Positions 33,661-43,552 of a stretch of 64,000 bases of DNA are shown piece by piece. Every line of letters begins with the position of its first letter. Within the stretch, counting starts at the first letter, position 1. The notes beneath the pieces were generated by a model, which was given only the letters and a program-made list of their open reading frames with translations, ran no database searches and was not told where the DNA came from. The translations under genes and the position numbers were made by a program. Origin of the DNA: an uncultured Acidimicrobiales bacterium (GTDB lineage Bacteria; Actinomycetota; Acidimicrobiia; Acidimicrobiales; Aldehydirespiratoraceae); contig CATQHS010000001.1 in NCBI GenBank assembly GCA_958296055.1, positions 1,128,277 to 1,192,276 on the forward strand, in the 5' to 3' direction.

Positions 33661-34724
33661 TCCTGGCCCGCCACGCCGAAGCGCTGTACTGGGCCGGCCG
33701 CCAGCTCGAGCGCAGCGAGCACGCCACCCGGGCACTGGACGTGGTGGTCCGCAACACCATGCACTACCGCATGCCCCGGGCCCTGGCCGAGTGGAGGCTG
33801 CTGCTGGACGTGTTCGCCCTCGCCCACCGGTACCGGGACGGCGGCGGGAGCCTCGACCGGGAGCGGGTGGCCGACTTCTTGTTCGCCGACGTCGCCAACC
33901 CGGGCTCGGTGGTGTCGTCAGTGCGGCAGTTGCGGGAGAACATCCGGGCCGTGCGGGACCGGGTCCCGGTGGAGCTGTGGGAGGAGGCCAACCGACTGCA
34001 CCTCGACCTGGCCGCGGCCGACGCCGTCGGCTTGCTGCAAGAGGGCCCCTACCAGCTCTTCTCCTCGGTGCGCCGGGGATGCCAGACCATCTCCGGGGTG
34101 GTGGCCGAGGCCATGCCCCGCGACGACGGCTTCGTCTTCTTCGACTCGGGGCGCATGATCGAGCGGTCGATCACCACCTGCCGGGTCGTCCAGTTCGGTT
34201 TGATCGCCCCGGCCCATCACCGCGGCGGCGCCCTCGCCCCGGACGGCACCAGGTTTGAAGACGCCGCCGACATCGAGGGCACCGTGTTCGACCACTCCAT
34301 CCTGTTACGCCTGGTGACGTCGCTGCAGGCCTACCGCCGGATGGTCGGCTACGACGAAGACCCGTCGGCCCTGGCCGCCTTCCTGCTGCGGGCCGAGCCG
34401 GTGCCCCGGTCGGTGCTGTCGTGCCTGCGCCGGGTGGGCGGCCATCTCGACGGGCTCCAAGCCGCGGCGCCGGGCCTGGCCCCGGCTCGCCAGATCTGCG
34501 GCCGGGTCCGCTCCCTGCTGGAGTTCGGCGACGTGGATCAGTCGCTGGCCGACGACCCCGCCAACTACCTGACCGGGATCGAGGCCGGCGTGATCAGCCT
34601 CAGCGACTCCATCGCCCGGGCCTTCAACCCGGTCCACTCCACCGACCTGCACACCCAGTTCGTGCGACCGGGGGCCGAGGGCGGCGGCCAGCGGCCGCGG
34701 GCCTGGGAAGGCGCCGGGCCATGA
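33657..34724 (+). CDS. Alpha-E domain (DUF403) protein
   Basis: This is a 355-residue, nearly all-helical protein. ARHAEALYWAGRQLERSEHA is the family opening, and SILLRLVTSLQAYRRM with the closing AFNPVHSTDLHTQF are also typical. The start is TTG 33657, overlapping the ATP-grasp stop as TTGA. Its biochemical role is unknown; it always travels with this type of ATP-grasp protein. The last dozen residues (GAEGGGQRPRAWEGAGP) are low-complexity and run into the junction micro-ORF. Confidence 0.9.
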   Translation: MILARHAEALYWAGRQLERSEHATRALDVVVRNTMHYRMPRALAEWRLLLDVFALAHRYRDGGGSLDRERVADFLFADVANPGSVVSSVRQLRENIRAVRDRVPVELWEEANRLHLDLAAADAVGLLQEGPYQLFSSVRRGCQTISGVVAEAMPRDDGFVFFDSGRMIERSITTCRVVQFGLIAPAHHRGGALAPDGTRFEDAADIEGTVFDHSILLRLVTSLQAYRRMVGYDEDPSALAAFLLRAEPVPRSVLSCLRRVGGHLDGLQAAAPGLAPARQICGRVRSLLEFGDVDQSLADDPANYLTGIEAGVISLSDSIARAFNPVHSTDLHTQFVRPGAEGGGQRPRAWEGAGP

Positions 34725-34747
34725 GGCGTGGAGCCGGGCGCCCATGA
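34721..34747 (+). other. 8-codon micro-ORF linking the alpha-E and transglutaminase genes
   Basis: The stop of the alpha-E gene overlaps ATG 34721, which reads MRRGAGRP-stop. That stop overlaps ATG 34744, the transglutaminase start. GCCGGGCC-ATGAGG and GCCGGGCGCCC-ATGAGG are near copies 23 bp apart. Confidence 0.58.
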
Positions 34748-35721
34748 GGTTGGACATCCGCTACCGGATGTGGTTCCGCTACGACGGGATGGTGCGCGAG
34801 GCCCACAACGAGATCCGGGTCCGCCCCCGGGACCGGCCCGAGCAGCGGCTGCTCGACTACCGCCTCACCACCGTCCCGGCGGCCCGGGTGCTGTCGTTCA
34901 CCGACTACTGGGGCACCACCGTGGACTGTTTCGGGCACACCGCCGAGCACGACCAGCTCGAGATCGTGGCCGAGGCCTCGGTGGAGACCAGACCCCGGAC
35001 CCCGGTGGCCACCGCCCCGATGGAGGCCCTGCGGGACCCGGGCTTCGCCCTCGCCCACGCCGAGATGCTGGGGCCGTCCCCCCATGTGGAGTGGGACGCC
35101 CACATCGCCGCTCTGGCCGCGGAGGCGACAAGCGGCGCGGCCGACGTGGCTGACGCCGTGGCCGCCGCGGTGGCCGCGACCCGAGACCGGCTGGAGTACC
35201 GGCGGGGCTCGACCCGCATCGGCATCCCCCTGCCCGAGCTGGTGGCCGGAGGCGGCGGGGTGTGCCAGGACTTCACCCACCTCACCATCGGCCTGCTGAG
35301 GGCGGTCGGGATACCGGCTCGCTACGTGTCGGGCTACCTGTTCGCCGCCGACGAGACCGATGGCGGCGCCGGAGACGACGGTGCCGGAGAGGACGACGGC
35401 GACGACATCGTGGAGGTCCAGACCCACGCCTGGGTGGAGGCGGCTGTGCCCGGCGGGGGCTGGCAGCCGGTGGACCCCACCAACGACCGGCCGGTGGGCG
35501 AACGCCACGTGGTCATCGGCGCGGGCCGGGACTACGACGACGTAGCCCCGGTGAGGGGCGTGTACCAGGGCGACGCCCTGCCCTACGTGGTGACCACCGT
35601 GGAGATCCGGCGCATGGAGCCGGTGGAGCGCACCCTCACCGAGCGGCCCCGGCGCCGGGGCCTGGTCCAAGTCGCCGCCCCCGCCCCGCCCGACCCGGCA
35701 GTCGGCCACCAGCAGCAGTGA
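34744..35721 (+). CDS. Transglutaminase-like cysteine protease family protein
   Basis: This 325-residue protein has the bacterial transglutaminase N-terminal beta domain (residues 1-150) and a papain-like core. The catalytic Cys is in GGGVCQDFTHLTIG, His in VQTHAWVEA and Asp in PVDPTNDRPVGERH. A Gly/Asp-rich insert (EDDGDDIVE region) sits between Cys and His. Together with the ATP-grasp and alpha-E proteins it is predicted to process or cross-link a peptide product (established context; reaction unknown). Confidence 0.9.
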   Translation: MRLDIRYRMWFRYDGMVREAHNEIRVRPRDRPEQRLLDYRLTTVPAARVLSFTDYWGTTVDCFGHTAEHDQLEIVAEASVETRPRTPVATAPMEALRDPGFALAHAEMLGPSPHVEWDAHIAALAAEATSGAADVADAVAAAVAATRDRLEYRRGSTRIGIPLPELVAGGGGVCQDFTHLTIGLLRAVGIPARYVSGYLFAADETDGGAGDDGAGEDDGDDIVEVQTHAWVEAAVPGGGWQPVDPTNDRPVGERHVVIGAGRDYDDVAPVRGVYQGDALPYVVTTVEIRRMEPVERTLTERPRRRGLVQVAAPAPPDPAVGHQQQ

Positions 35722-35749
35722 TCCGCCCGGAGCCAGCCGCGCGGCCTCG

Positions 35750-35768
35750 CCGCCGGAAACCGCGGCGG
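35750..35768. terminator. Bidirectional hairpin between convergent genes
   Basis: CCGCCG and CGGCGG pair around a 7-nt loop containing GAAAC, inside the 55-bp convergent gap. Confidence 0.33.
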
Positions 35769-35776
35769 TGGCGGGG

Positions 35777-37015
35777 TCACACCTTGGCCGCGAGCACGAC
35801 CTCGCCGTCGCGTATCTGGAGGATGTACACGTCGGCGTCGGGAACCCCGTTGGTGCCGGCGTAGCCGAGGGTGCCGGTGATGGCCTCCACCCCGGAGAGG
35901 CCGGCGATAGCCGAGGCGATCTCTCCGGGATCGGTGGAACCGGCGTCGAGGAAGCCCCAGACGGCGACGGTCACCGCGTCCCCGGCCAGCGCCGCGAACT
36001 CGGGGGCGCTGCTGGGCTTGCCCGCGGCGGCCAGCGACGCGTTGAGCCGCTCGAAGCGGCTGCCGCTCTCGCCGAAGCCGTGACCGGTCCAGTAAACGCC
36101 CTCGTTGTTGGCGATCTCGGTGATGCCGCTGACGCCGATAGCGTCGGCCCCGATATAGCCGATCTCGACGCCCCGCTCCTCAATGGCGCCCCGCAGCGCG
36201 TCGAGCTGCGGCGAGATCATGGCGGTGTAGAGGATCTCGGAGCCGTCGGCGGTCTGAGCCACCTCGTTGGCCTGGGCGGCGAAGTCGAAGTCCTCGAAGG
36301 GAACATAGCTCTGGTCGAGCACCACCTCGCCGCCCAGCTCCTCGAACTTGGCCGCGAACTTCTCGGGGTTGTAGCCGAAGTACGGCCCTTCAGCGGAGAA
36401 GGTGATGGCCCGGGTGAAGCCCTGGTCGATGGCGAACTGAGCGGCCGCCTCGGCCTGGCTGGTGTCATCGAAGGTGATCAAGAACGAGTAGATCGACGGG
36501 TCGGGGAGCACCGGCTCGGTCGAGCTGACGAATATGACGGCCCGGCTGGCCCCGACGGTCTGCAGGACGGAGGCCCCCGTGTCGGCGAACGGCGGGCCCA
36601 GGATGACGTGGGCGCCGGCGTCGAGCAGGTCGGCGGTGGCCCTCAGGGCCACCTCGGGGTCGCCTTGGACGTCTTCGACCACCAACTCCACCGGGACGCC
36701 GTTGGCCCCTCCGGTGCAATTGATCAGGTCGATGTAGTGGGCCGCCGCCTCCGTGCCAGCGATGTCGGCGTAGCCGGCCACCTCGAAGAGATCGGCGGCG
36801 TAGCCGATGATGAGCGGGTCCCCGCGGGGCGGCTCGGCGCAGTCGTCGAGGTCGGCGGCCAGCACGGCATCCACGTCGAAGGTCCCGGCACCGGGGGCCG
36901 GTGCCTCGCCCTCGGCACCGCCCTCAGCGGAGTCGTCGCCGCCGCAAGCGGCCGCGGCCAAGACGAGAACGGCCAGCAGAGCGGTGATCGGCCTCTTTTT
37001 CCACCCAGCTCTCAC
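35777..37015 (-). CDS. ABC transporter substrate-binding lipoprotein (branched-chain amino-acid type)
   Basis: This 412-residue lipoprotein starts at GTG 37015, seven bases after AGGGGGA. The signal ends in LVLAAAAC (lipobox). The periplasmic-binding fold of the LivJ/amide type is seen in DPLIIGYAADL, TGGANGVPVELVVEDVQGD, VILGPPFADTGASV, and YAGTNGVPDADVYI near the C-terminus. It should bind amino acids, amides or short organic acids outside the membrane. No permease or ATPase gene lies beside it, so it is an orphan or serves a distant transporter. Confidence 0.85.
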   Translation of the reverse strand: MRAGWKKRPITALLAVLVLAAAACGGDDSAEGGAEGEAPAPGAGTFDVDAVLAADLDDCAEPPRGDPLIIGYAADLFEVAGYADIAGTEAAAHYIDLINCTGGANGVPVELVVEDVQGDPEVALRATADLLDAGAHVILGPPFADTGASVLQTVGASRAVIFVSSTEPVLPDPSIYSFLITFDDTSQAEAAAQFAIDQGFTRAITFSAEGPYFGYNPEKFAAKFEELGGEVVLDQSYVPFEDFDFAAQANEVAQTADGSEILYTAMISPQLDALRGAIEERGVEIGYIGADAIGVSGITEIANNEGVYWTGHGFGESGSRFERLNASLAAAGKPSSAPEFAALAGDAVTVAVWGFLDAGSTDPGEIASAIAGLSGVEAITGTLGYAGTNGVPDADVYILQIRDGEVVLAAKV

Positions 37016-37069
37016 GACACGTTCCCCCTGTATGCCTGGACTATAACCAGCCATTTTGCGGTGGCCGGG

Positions 37070-37227
37070 ACGGGACAGGCCCACATCTGGTTCGATCCGT
37101 GAGCATTCGAGCGCTCACGGGGCGAGACTGGAGCCGAGGCTCGGGCATTGCCCGGGCGGGAACCACGGACGGGCTTTGATCGTCCAACCCGGTATCCGCA
37201 CCGAACTAAAGGGGCATGGGCCGGCGA
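37070..37227 (+). promoter_or_regulatory. Upstream region of beta-propeller gene 1, duplicated at 41047
   Basis: About 160 bp shared with 41047-41212 at high identity. It contains the inverted repeat GTGAGC-N8-GCTCAC at 37099-37118 and a later conserved ATCCGCACCGAAC block. Conservation of noncoding DNA suggests a promoter with an operator-like dyad. Confidence 0.5.
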
Positions 37228-39621
37228 ATGGACAAGACAGTCGCAATAACAAGGATCTCCGTGTTCGCGGTGTCGGTGTCGCTGTTGGCCGCGGCGTGCG
37301 GCGGCTCGTCGGACCCTCCGGGCGGCGTCACCGGGCCGGGCTCGGGCACCGACAACAGCGAGGCATCCGGGGAGGACGGCACCGGCTCGGGCTCAGATGC
37401 CAACGCGGGCTCGAGTTCGGGCTCGGGCTCGAGTTCGGGCTCGGATTCAAGCTCGGGTTCGGGGACTGAAACCGGCGCCGGCGGCGAGACGGTGATCGAC
37501 CTAGGCGACGACGAGATCGTGCTCACCGCCGCGCTGAGCACGTTCGACGAGTGCGACAGCCTGCTGGGCCATCTGCGCTCGGAGTACGCCGAGCGGGTCG
37601 GCCCCTGGGGCTTCGAAGACGGGGGCTGGTACGGGCCTGGGATCCCTGAGTTGGCCCAAGAGGAAACGGCCCTGGTCGACGCCCTCGCCGAGGCGGCCGG
37701 CGGCCCCGTCATAGGGGTCGACGGCCCCGTCGAAGGGGTCGACTACTCCGGCACGAACGTTCAGGAGGCCGGGGTGGACGAGGCCGATCTGGTCAAGACC
37801 GACGGCCGCCGGATCTTCGCTGTGTCCAACGGCCTGCTGTTGGTGGTCGACGCCGCCTCACGGCAGATCGAGGGGTCGGCCCAACTCGGCGCGGGGTACG
37901 CCGCCGAACTGTTGCTCGACGGCGACGACCTGCTGGTGATCCTGGACAGCTACCCGCCGACGGCCGGGTTGTACGACGGGCCGGTCACCGTCGTCCAGCG
38001 GGTCCGGGTAGACGGCAACACCCCCAGGGTGGTCGAGACGCTGCGGATGGACGGCGCCTACGTCAGCGCCCGCAGCATCGATGGGGTGGCCCGGGTGGTG
38101 ACCGGCCACGACCCGTCGTGGTCGTTCCCGTTCGTGTACCCCCAAGGAGGCAGCGACAGCGAAGAAGCGGCCGAGGAAGCCAACCGGGCCGCGGTCCTGG
38201 CCAGTGAGCTGGAGGACTGGCTGCCCTCCTACGCCGTCGTCGGTGGCACCGGCGCGTCCGACCCGGGGCTGCTGCCGGCCTGCGGGGATGTGTATGTGCC
38301 CTCGGAGTTCGCCGGGTTCGGGGTGACCACCGTGATGAGCCTGCCGGTGAGCGGGCCCCTAGGCGGCGAAGGCGCGGTCTCGGTGATGGCGCCCGGCGAC
38401 ACCATCTACGCCTCCCCCCGGTCGCTGTACGTGGCCACCTCGGCCTGGATCGTCCCGGAAATCCTCGAAGACGAGGCCGCCCGCCGGCAAGTGGCCGAGG
38501 ACTGGCAGGCCGCCGTCCACCGCTTCGACCTCACCGACCCGACCCGGGCCGCCTACACCGCCTCGGGAAGCGTCCCGGGCCGGATCCACAACCAGTTCTC
38601 GCTGTCCGAGCACGACGGCCACCTACGAGTGGTCACCACCACCGGCGACCTCTGGTGGGACCAGGACGACGGCCAAGACGGCGTAGAGCCATCGAGCCAG
38701 GTCCGGGTGCTACGAGAAGCCGACGGCCGCCTGGTGGAGGTGGGCACGGTGGGCGACATCGGCCAAGGCGAGCAGGTCCAGTCGGTGCGCTTCGCCGGCG
38801 ACGTCGGCTACGTCGTCACCTTCCGCCAAGTCGACCCCTTCTACACCCTCGACCTAGCCGACCCCGAGAACCCCGCCATCGTCGGCGAGCTCAAAATCCC
38901 CGGCTTCTCCAGCTACCTGCACCCCATCGGCGACGACCTCGTGCTCGGCGTCGGCTTCGACGCCGACGAATCCACCGGCGCCACCACCGGCAGCAAAGTC
39001 TCCCTCTTCGACGTAAGCGACCTGGCCAACCCCCAAGAACTGGCCGTGTGGATCGCCCCCGACGCTTGGAACGACACCGGCTGGGACCACCGGGCCTTCC
39101 TGTGGTGGGAACCGGCCCGGCTAGCCGTGTTCGGCATCTCCTCTTGGACCGACCAGACCGCGGAAGCGGTGGCGCTGCGGGTCGAGGGGGGCTCGATCTC
39201 CGAGATCGGCCGGATCGACCACACCGATCCGAGCGAAGACATCGGCTCGACCGACTGCCGGAAGCTCGACCCGAACACGGCGGCCACCGTGGAGCAGGAA
39301 TCCGATCTGTGGTACACGCTCACCTACTCCGACGCCATCGCCTGCGAGCCGGGCGAGAGCTCCGCCATGGTCGGCTTCGACTGCTGGCCGGTGGACTGGG
39401 TGCAAGACGAGGCCAGGTCCTCGGGCGTGGCCACCGGCAACGAGACGCTGTTCTCCTGCCAGCCCGGCAGCCTGGACATCATCGTGCGCAGCATGGTGAT
39501 CGGCGACGAACTGTGGACCCTCAGCTACAGCAACGGCAACACCTGGGAATCCACGGCCGGCAAACTGGCGGCCAGCGACCTCGCCACCCTGGAGCGGATC
39601 GCCCTGATCGAGCTGTTCTGA
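37228..39621 (+). CDS. Secreted beta-propeller domain lipoprotein (copy 1)
   Basis: This is a 797-residue protein. ATG 37228 is chosen by comparison with the second copy; an in-frame ATG lies at 37216. A signal peptide with lipobox SLLAAAC is followed by a Ser/Gly-rich flexible linker of about 50 residues found only in this copy. The Beta_propel family signature follows: TNVQEAGVDEADLVKTDGRR, then IFAVSNGLLLVVDA. Repeated blades include LSEHDGHLRVVTTTGDLW and KIPGFSSYLHPIGDDLVLGV. It is probably a cell-surface protein; ligand unknown. Confidence 0.86.
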   Translation: MDKTVAITRISVFAVSVSLLAAACGGSSDPPGGVTGPGSGTDNSEASGEDGTGSGSDANAGSSSGSGSSSGSDSSSGSGTETGAGGETVIDLGDDEIVLTAALSTFDECDSLLGHLRSEYAERVGPWGFEDGGWYGPGIPELAQEETALVDALAEAAGGPVIGVDGPVEGVDYSGTNVQEAGVDEADLVKTDGRRIFAVSNGLLLVVDAASRQIEGSAQLGAGYAAELLLDGDDLLVILDSYPPTAGLYDGPVTVVQRVRVDGNTPRVVETLRMDGAYVSARSIDGVARVVTGHDPSWSFPFVYPQGGSDSEEAAEEANRAAVLASELEDWLPSYAVVGGTGASDPGLLPACGDVYVPSEFAGFGVTTVMSLPVSGPLGGEGAVSVMAPGDTIYASPRSLYVATSAWIVPEILEDEAARRQVAEDWQAAVHRFDLTDPTRAAYTASGSVPGRIHNQFSLSEHDGHLRVVTTTGDLWWDQDDGQDGVEPSSQVRVLREADGRLVEVGTVGDIGQGEQVQSVRFAGDVGYVVTFRQVDPFYTLDLADPENPAIVGELKIPGFSSYLHPIGDDLVLGVGFDADESTGATTGSKVSLFDVSDLANPQELAVWIAPDAWNDTGWDHRAFLWWEPARLAVFGISSWTDQTAEAVALRVEGGSISEIGRIDHTDPSEDIGSTDCRKLDPNTAATVEQESDLWYTLTYSDAIACEPGESSAMVGFDCWPVDWVQDEARSSGVATGNETLFSCQPGSLDIIVRSMVIGDELWTLSYSNGNTWESTAGKLAASDLATLERIALIELF

Positions 39622-41011
39622 GTGAGACCCACGAAGGCAAGGCCGACACGATCACAGTCACCGGGACCGGCCGCCGCAACGTCCAGTTGCGAGCCACCCG
39701 CCATCACAACATCGGAGGATTCGGCACCCCCGCCACCGCGTCGACGGGGCCTCCGGCGGCACCGTCGGGGTTCACGACCCCGGGGGGCCCGACTACGCAG
39801 GAGGGCGGTTATAAGAGATTGAAGCCAGCGGCTAGTTCGCCGAAGGGTTCAGTGGTTGTGAACTGGTCTAATCCTAGCGATGACTCGATCGTCAAGTATC
39901 AGTATCAGACAAGGGTTGCCCGGCCCACTACCGTTTTTTACAGCCAGTGGATAGACATTCCCGGCAGCGGGGCTTCCACTACCAGCCACGAGTTCGTTTT
40001 TCCCGCGCCTGAGGAATACCGCATTAAATTGCGGGCCGTGAACAATGCCGGTTCGGCGACTGGGATGACGGTCAATGTGAGGCCGTCTTGGCCTGCTCTG
40101 GCCGCGCCGTCGGGGCTGAGAGCGGTGCTGAGCGGCAATTCGGTTTCTTTGAGCTGGGACAATCCCTTCGACGGCGCCATAGAGGGCTACCAGTACCGGA
40201 TCAAAACAACAGGCACCGGGAGCGCCTACAGCCGTGGACCGACATCACCGACAGCGACTCGACCACCACCAGCCACACGATCGCAATCACCGGGACCGGG
40301 CGCCGCAATGTCCAGTTGCGAGCCACCCGGTGGTATAACGACGGCGCAGTCCCGGGTGCCTCCGCCACCGCGTCGACCACGGCCCCGCCCGCCACGCCGA
40401 CGCCGACGCCTTTGCTGGCTCCAGATCCGCCGTCAGGGATGAAAGCCTCAGGCGGCAACGGCGTGATTGATCTGTTCTGGTCTAATCCCGCCAACGCGTC
40501 GATCACCGGCTACCAGTACCAGACAAAGACTTACCACTTTCGAGGGACTACTGACCCCTACACCCAATGGCAGTCGATTTCCGGTGCCGGGGCCTCTACG
40601 GTTAGCTTCACGATTCCGAGTTTGGTCACCAACAAGACTTATAGCATTCGTTTTCGAGCCGGAAACGCCGCGGGCTGGAGTGGGTATCAAACTATCCGCG
40701 CCCACACGTGGCCGACGTATTCGCCGACCGGGCTGGCCGCGACACCCGGCGACGGCAGCTTCACCCTTACTTGGGACGCGCCACTGGCCAGATACGGGAT
40801 CACCGGATACCAGTTCAGGCATGTTCGGCCGGGGGTGCCGCACTCGTGGTCGAGTTGGATGAGCCTGCCGGGATCAGCTCGCAGCCACACGGTCACAGGC
40901 CTGGTCAACGGAGCTCAATATCATATATGGCTAAAGGCGGTGAGCGCCGCGGGAGAAAGCCACCCGGTCGGAACCCATGTGACTCCAACGGCCGCCACAC
41001 CTAGCGGATAA
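39622..41011 (+). pseudogene. Fibronectin type III repeat protein, truncated and frameshifted
   Basis: The frame has no start. It emerges just after the stop of beta-propeller gene 1, in a different frame and in the middle of an Fn3 domain (ITVTGTGRRNVQLRATRHHN). Four further Fn3-like domains follow, each with W-x-NP...YQYQ strands and RxRAxNxAG ends. Near 40230 the frame shifts: GSAYSRGPT is nonsense, but adding one base gives AYQPWTDITDSDS and continues in the frame to 41011, matching the upstream copy of the same motif. The base composition and short codons differ from the flanking lipoprotein genes. It is a remnant cut by the duplication of the neighbouring gene (inference). Confidence 0.78.
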
Positions 41012-41046
41012 GCACCAGCAGTAGGGCATCGCCGCCAAAACCGCGT

Positions 41047-41212
41047 ACGGGACAGACCCACATCTGGTTCGATTGGTTTGATCTGTGAGCATTCGAGCGC
41101 TCACGGGGCAAGACTCGGGCCGAGGCTCGGGCATCGCCCGGGCGGGAACCACGGACGGACTTTGGTCGTCCAACCCGGTATCCGCACCGAACCTGAAGGG
41201 CAGGGCTGGCAA
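41047..41212 (+). promoter_or_regulatory. Upstream region of beta-propeller gene 2, duplicate of 37070-37227
   Basis: It carries the same GTGAGC-N8-GCTCAC dyad at 41085-41104, with a short GATTGGTTT insertion just before it relative to copy 1. Confidence 0.5.
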
Positions 41213-43492
41213 ATGGGCAAGACAGTCACAATGACAAGGATCGCCGTGATCGTCATCGCGGTGTCGCTGGTGGCCGCGGCGTGCGGCGGCTCGTCGGACC
41301 CTCCGGGCGGCGGCGGCGAGGCGGTGATCGACCTCGGCGACGACGAGATCGTGCTCACCGCCGCGCTGAGCACGTTCGACGAGTGTGACAGCCTGCTGGG
41401 CCATCTGCGCTCGGAGTACGCCGAGCGAGTCGGCCCCTGGGGCTTCGAGAGCGGGGGCTGGTACGGACCCGGGATACCCATGGTGGAGGCCATGGACGAT
41501 GCCGGCGCCGGCGGCCCGGATCCGGGCAGCGCCGAAGCGGCGGGGGCCAGCCTGGTCGAGGGGGTCGACTACTCCGGCACGAACGTTCAGGAGGCCGGGG
41601 TGGACGAGGCCGATCTGGTCAAGACCGACGGCCGCCGGATCTTCGCGGTGTCCAACGGCCTGCTGTTGGTGGTCGACGCCGCCTCTCGGCAGATCGAGGG
41701 GTCGGCCCGGCTCGGCGCGGGGTACGCCGCCGAGCTGTTGCTCAACGGCGACAACCTGCTGGTGATCATGAACGAAAACTCGCCCCCGGTCAGGATCGCG
41801 CTCGAATCCGCCGCGGGCTCGGCCGCCGCCGACCAGCCCGCGGGATACGACGGGCCGGTCACCGTCGTCCAGCGGGTCCGGGTGGACGGCTACACCCCCA
41901 GGGTGGTCGAGACGCTGCGGATGGACGGCGCCTACGTCAGCACCCGCAGCGTCGACGGGGTGGCCCGGGTGGTAACTCGCCACGACCCGTCGTGGTCGTT
42001 CCCGTTCGTGTACCCCCAAGGAGGCAGCGGCAGCGAAGAAGCGGCCGAGGAAGCCAACCGGGCCGCGGTCCTGGCCAGTGAGCTGGAGGACTGGCTGCCC
42101 TCCTACACCGTCGTCGGCGGCGCCGGCTTCGACCCCCCATCCGAGGGAGGGCTGCTGCCGGCCTGCGGAAACGTGTATGTGCCCTCGGAGTTCGCCGGGT
42201 TCGGGGTGACCACCGTGATGAGCCTGCCGGTGAGCGGGCTCCTAGGCGGCGACGGCGCGGTGTCGGTGATGGCGCCCGGCGACACCGTCTACGCCTCGCC
42301 CCGGTCGCTGTACGTGGCCACCTCGGCCTGGATCGCCCCAGAAATCCTCGAGGACGAGGCCGCCCGCCGGCAGGTGGCCGAGGACTGGCAGACCGCCGTC
42401 CACCGCTTCGACCTCACCGACCCCGCCCGGGCCGCCTACACCGCCTCGGGGAGCGTCCCGGGCCGGATCCACAACCAGTTCTCGCTGTCCGAGCACGACG
42501 GCCACCTACGAGTGGTCACCACCACCGGCGACCTCTGGTGGGGCCAAGACGGCGTAGAGCCATCGAGCCAGGTCCGGGTGCTGCGCGAGACCGACGGCCG
42601 CCTGGTGGAGGTGGGCGCGGTGGGCGACATCGGCCAAGGCGAGCAGGTCCAGTCGGTGCGCTTCGCCGGCACCGTCGGCTACGTCGTCACCTTCCGCCAA
42701 GTCGACCCCTTCTACACCCTCGACCTAGCCGACCCCGAGAACCCCGCCATCGTCGGCGAGCTCAAAATCCCCGGCTTCTCCAGCTACCTGCACCCCATCG
42801 GCGACGACCTCGTGCTCGGCGTCGGCTTCGACGCCGACGAATCCACCGGCGCCACCACCGGCAGCAAAGTCTCCCTCTTCGACGTAAGCGACCTGGCCAA
42901 CCCCCAAGAACTGGCCGTGTGGATCGCCCCCGACGCTTGGAACGACACCGGCTGGGACCACCGGGCCTTCCTGTGGTGGGAACCGGCCCGAATAGCCGTA
43001 TTCGGCATCGCGAACTGGGCCTACCGGTGGGCGGAAGCGGTGGCGCTGCGGGTCGAGGGGGGCTCGATCTCCGAGATCGGCCGGATCGACCACACCGATC
43101 CGAGCGAAGACTACGGCTCGACCGACTGCCGGAAGCTCGACCCGAACACGGCGGCCACCGTGGAGCAGGAATCCGATCTGTGGTACGCGCTCACCGCCCT
43201 CAACGTCATCGCCTGCGAGCCGGGCGAGAGCCCCGCCATGGTCGGCTTCGAATGCTGGCCGATGGACTGGGTGCAAGACGAGGCCAGGTCCTCGGGCGTG
43301 GCCACCGGCAACGAGACGCTGTTCCCCTGCCGGCCCGGCAGCCTGGACATCATCGTGCGCAGCATGGTGATCGGCGACGAACTGTGGACCCTCAGCTACA
43401 GCAACGGCAACACCTGGGAATCCACGGCCGGCAAACTGGCGGCCAGCGACCTCGCCACCCTGGAGCGGATCGCCCTGATCGAGCTGTTCTGA
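41213..43492 (+). CDS. Secreted beta-propeller domain lipoprotein (copy 2)
   Basis: This 759-residue paralogue of the gene at 37228 has lipobox SLVAAAC and the same GVDEADLVKTDGRRIFAVSN core, and lacks the long Ser/Gly linker. The two genes are nearly identical at the DNA level over the last two thirds, but the segments around residues 85-110 and 190-215 differ in sequence and length. That mosaic pattern fits gene conversion after tandem duplication. Homology ends exactly at the stop codons. Confidence 0.87.
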   Translation: MGKTVTMTRIAVIVIAVSLVAAACGGSSDPPGGGGEAVIDLGDDEIVLTAALSTFDECDSLLGHLRSEYAERVGPWGFESGGWYGPGIPMVEAMDDAGAGGPDPGSAEAAGASLVEGVDYSGTNVQEAGVDEADLVKTDGRRIFAVSNGLLLVVDAASRQIEGSARLGAGYAAELLLNGDNLLVIMNENSPPVRIALESAAGSAAADQPAGYDGPVTVVQRVRVDGYTPRVVETLRMDGAYVSTRSVDGVARVVTRHDPSWSFPFVYPQGGSGSEEAAEEANRAAVLASELEDWLPSYTVVGGAGFDPPSEGGLLPACGNVYVPSEFAGFGVTTVMSLPVSGLLGGDGAVSVMAPGDTVYASPRSLYVATSAWIAPEILEDEAARRQVAEDWQTAVHRFDLTDPARAAYTASGSVPGRIHNQFSLSEHDGHLRVVTTTGDLWWGQDGVEPSSQVRVLRETDGRLVEVGAVGDIGQGEQVQSVRFAGTVGYVVTFRQVDPFYTLDLADPENPAIVGELKIPGFSSYLHPIGDDLVLGVGFDADESTGATTGSKVSLFDVSDLANPQELAVWIAPDAWNDTGWDHRAFLWWEPARIAVFGIANWAYRWAEAVALRVEGGSISEIGRIDHTDPSEDYGSTDCRKLDPNTAATVEQESDLWYALTALNVIACEPGESPAMVGFECWPMDWVQDEARSSGVATGNETLFPCRPGSLDIIVRSMVIGDELWTLSYSNGNTWESTAGKLAASDLATLERIALIELF

Positions 43493-43552
43493 ACCCGTCC
43501 GCCCGAGCGCAGGCGGGCCTGGTTGCTCGGGCGCCACCACCGGCGGCCGAGG

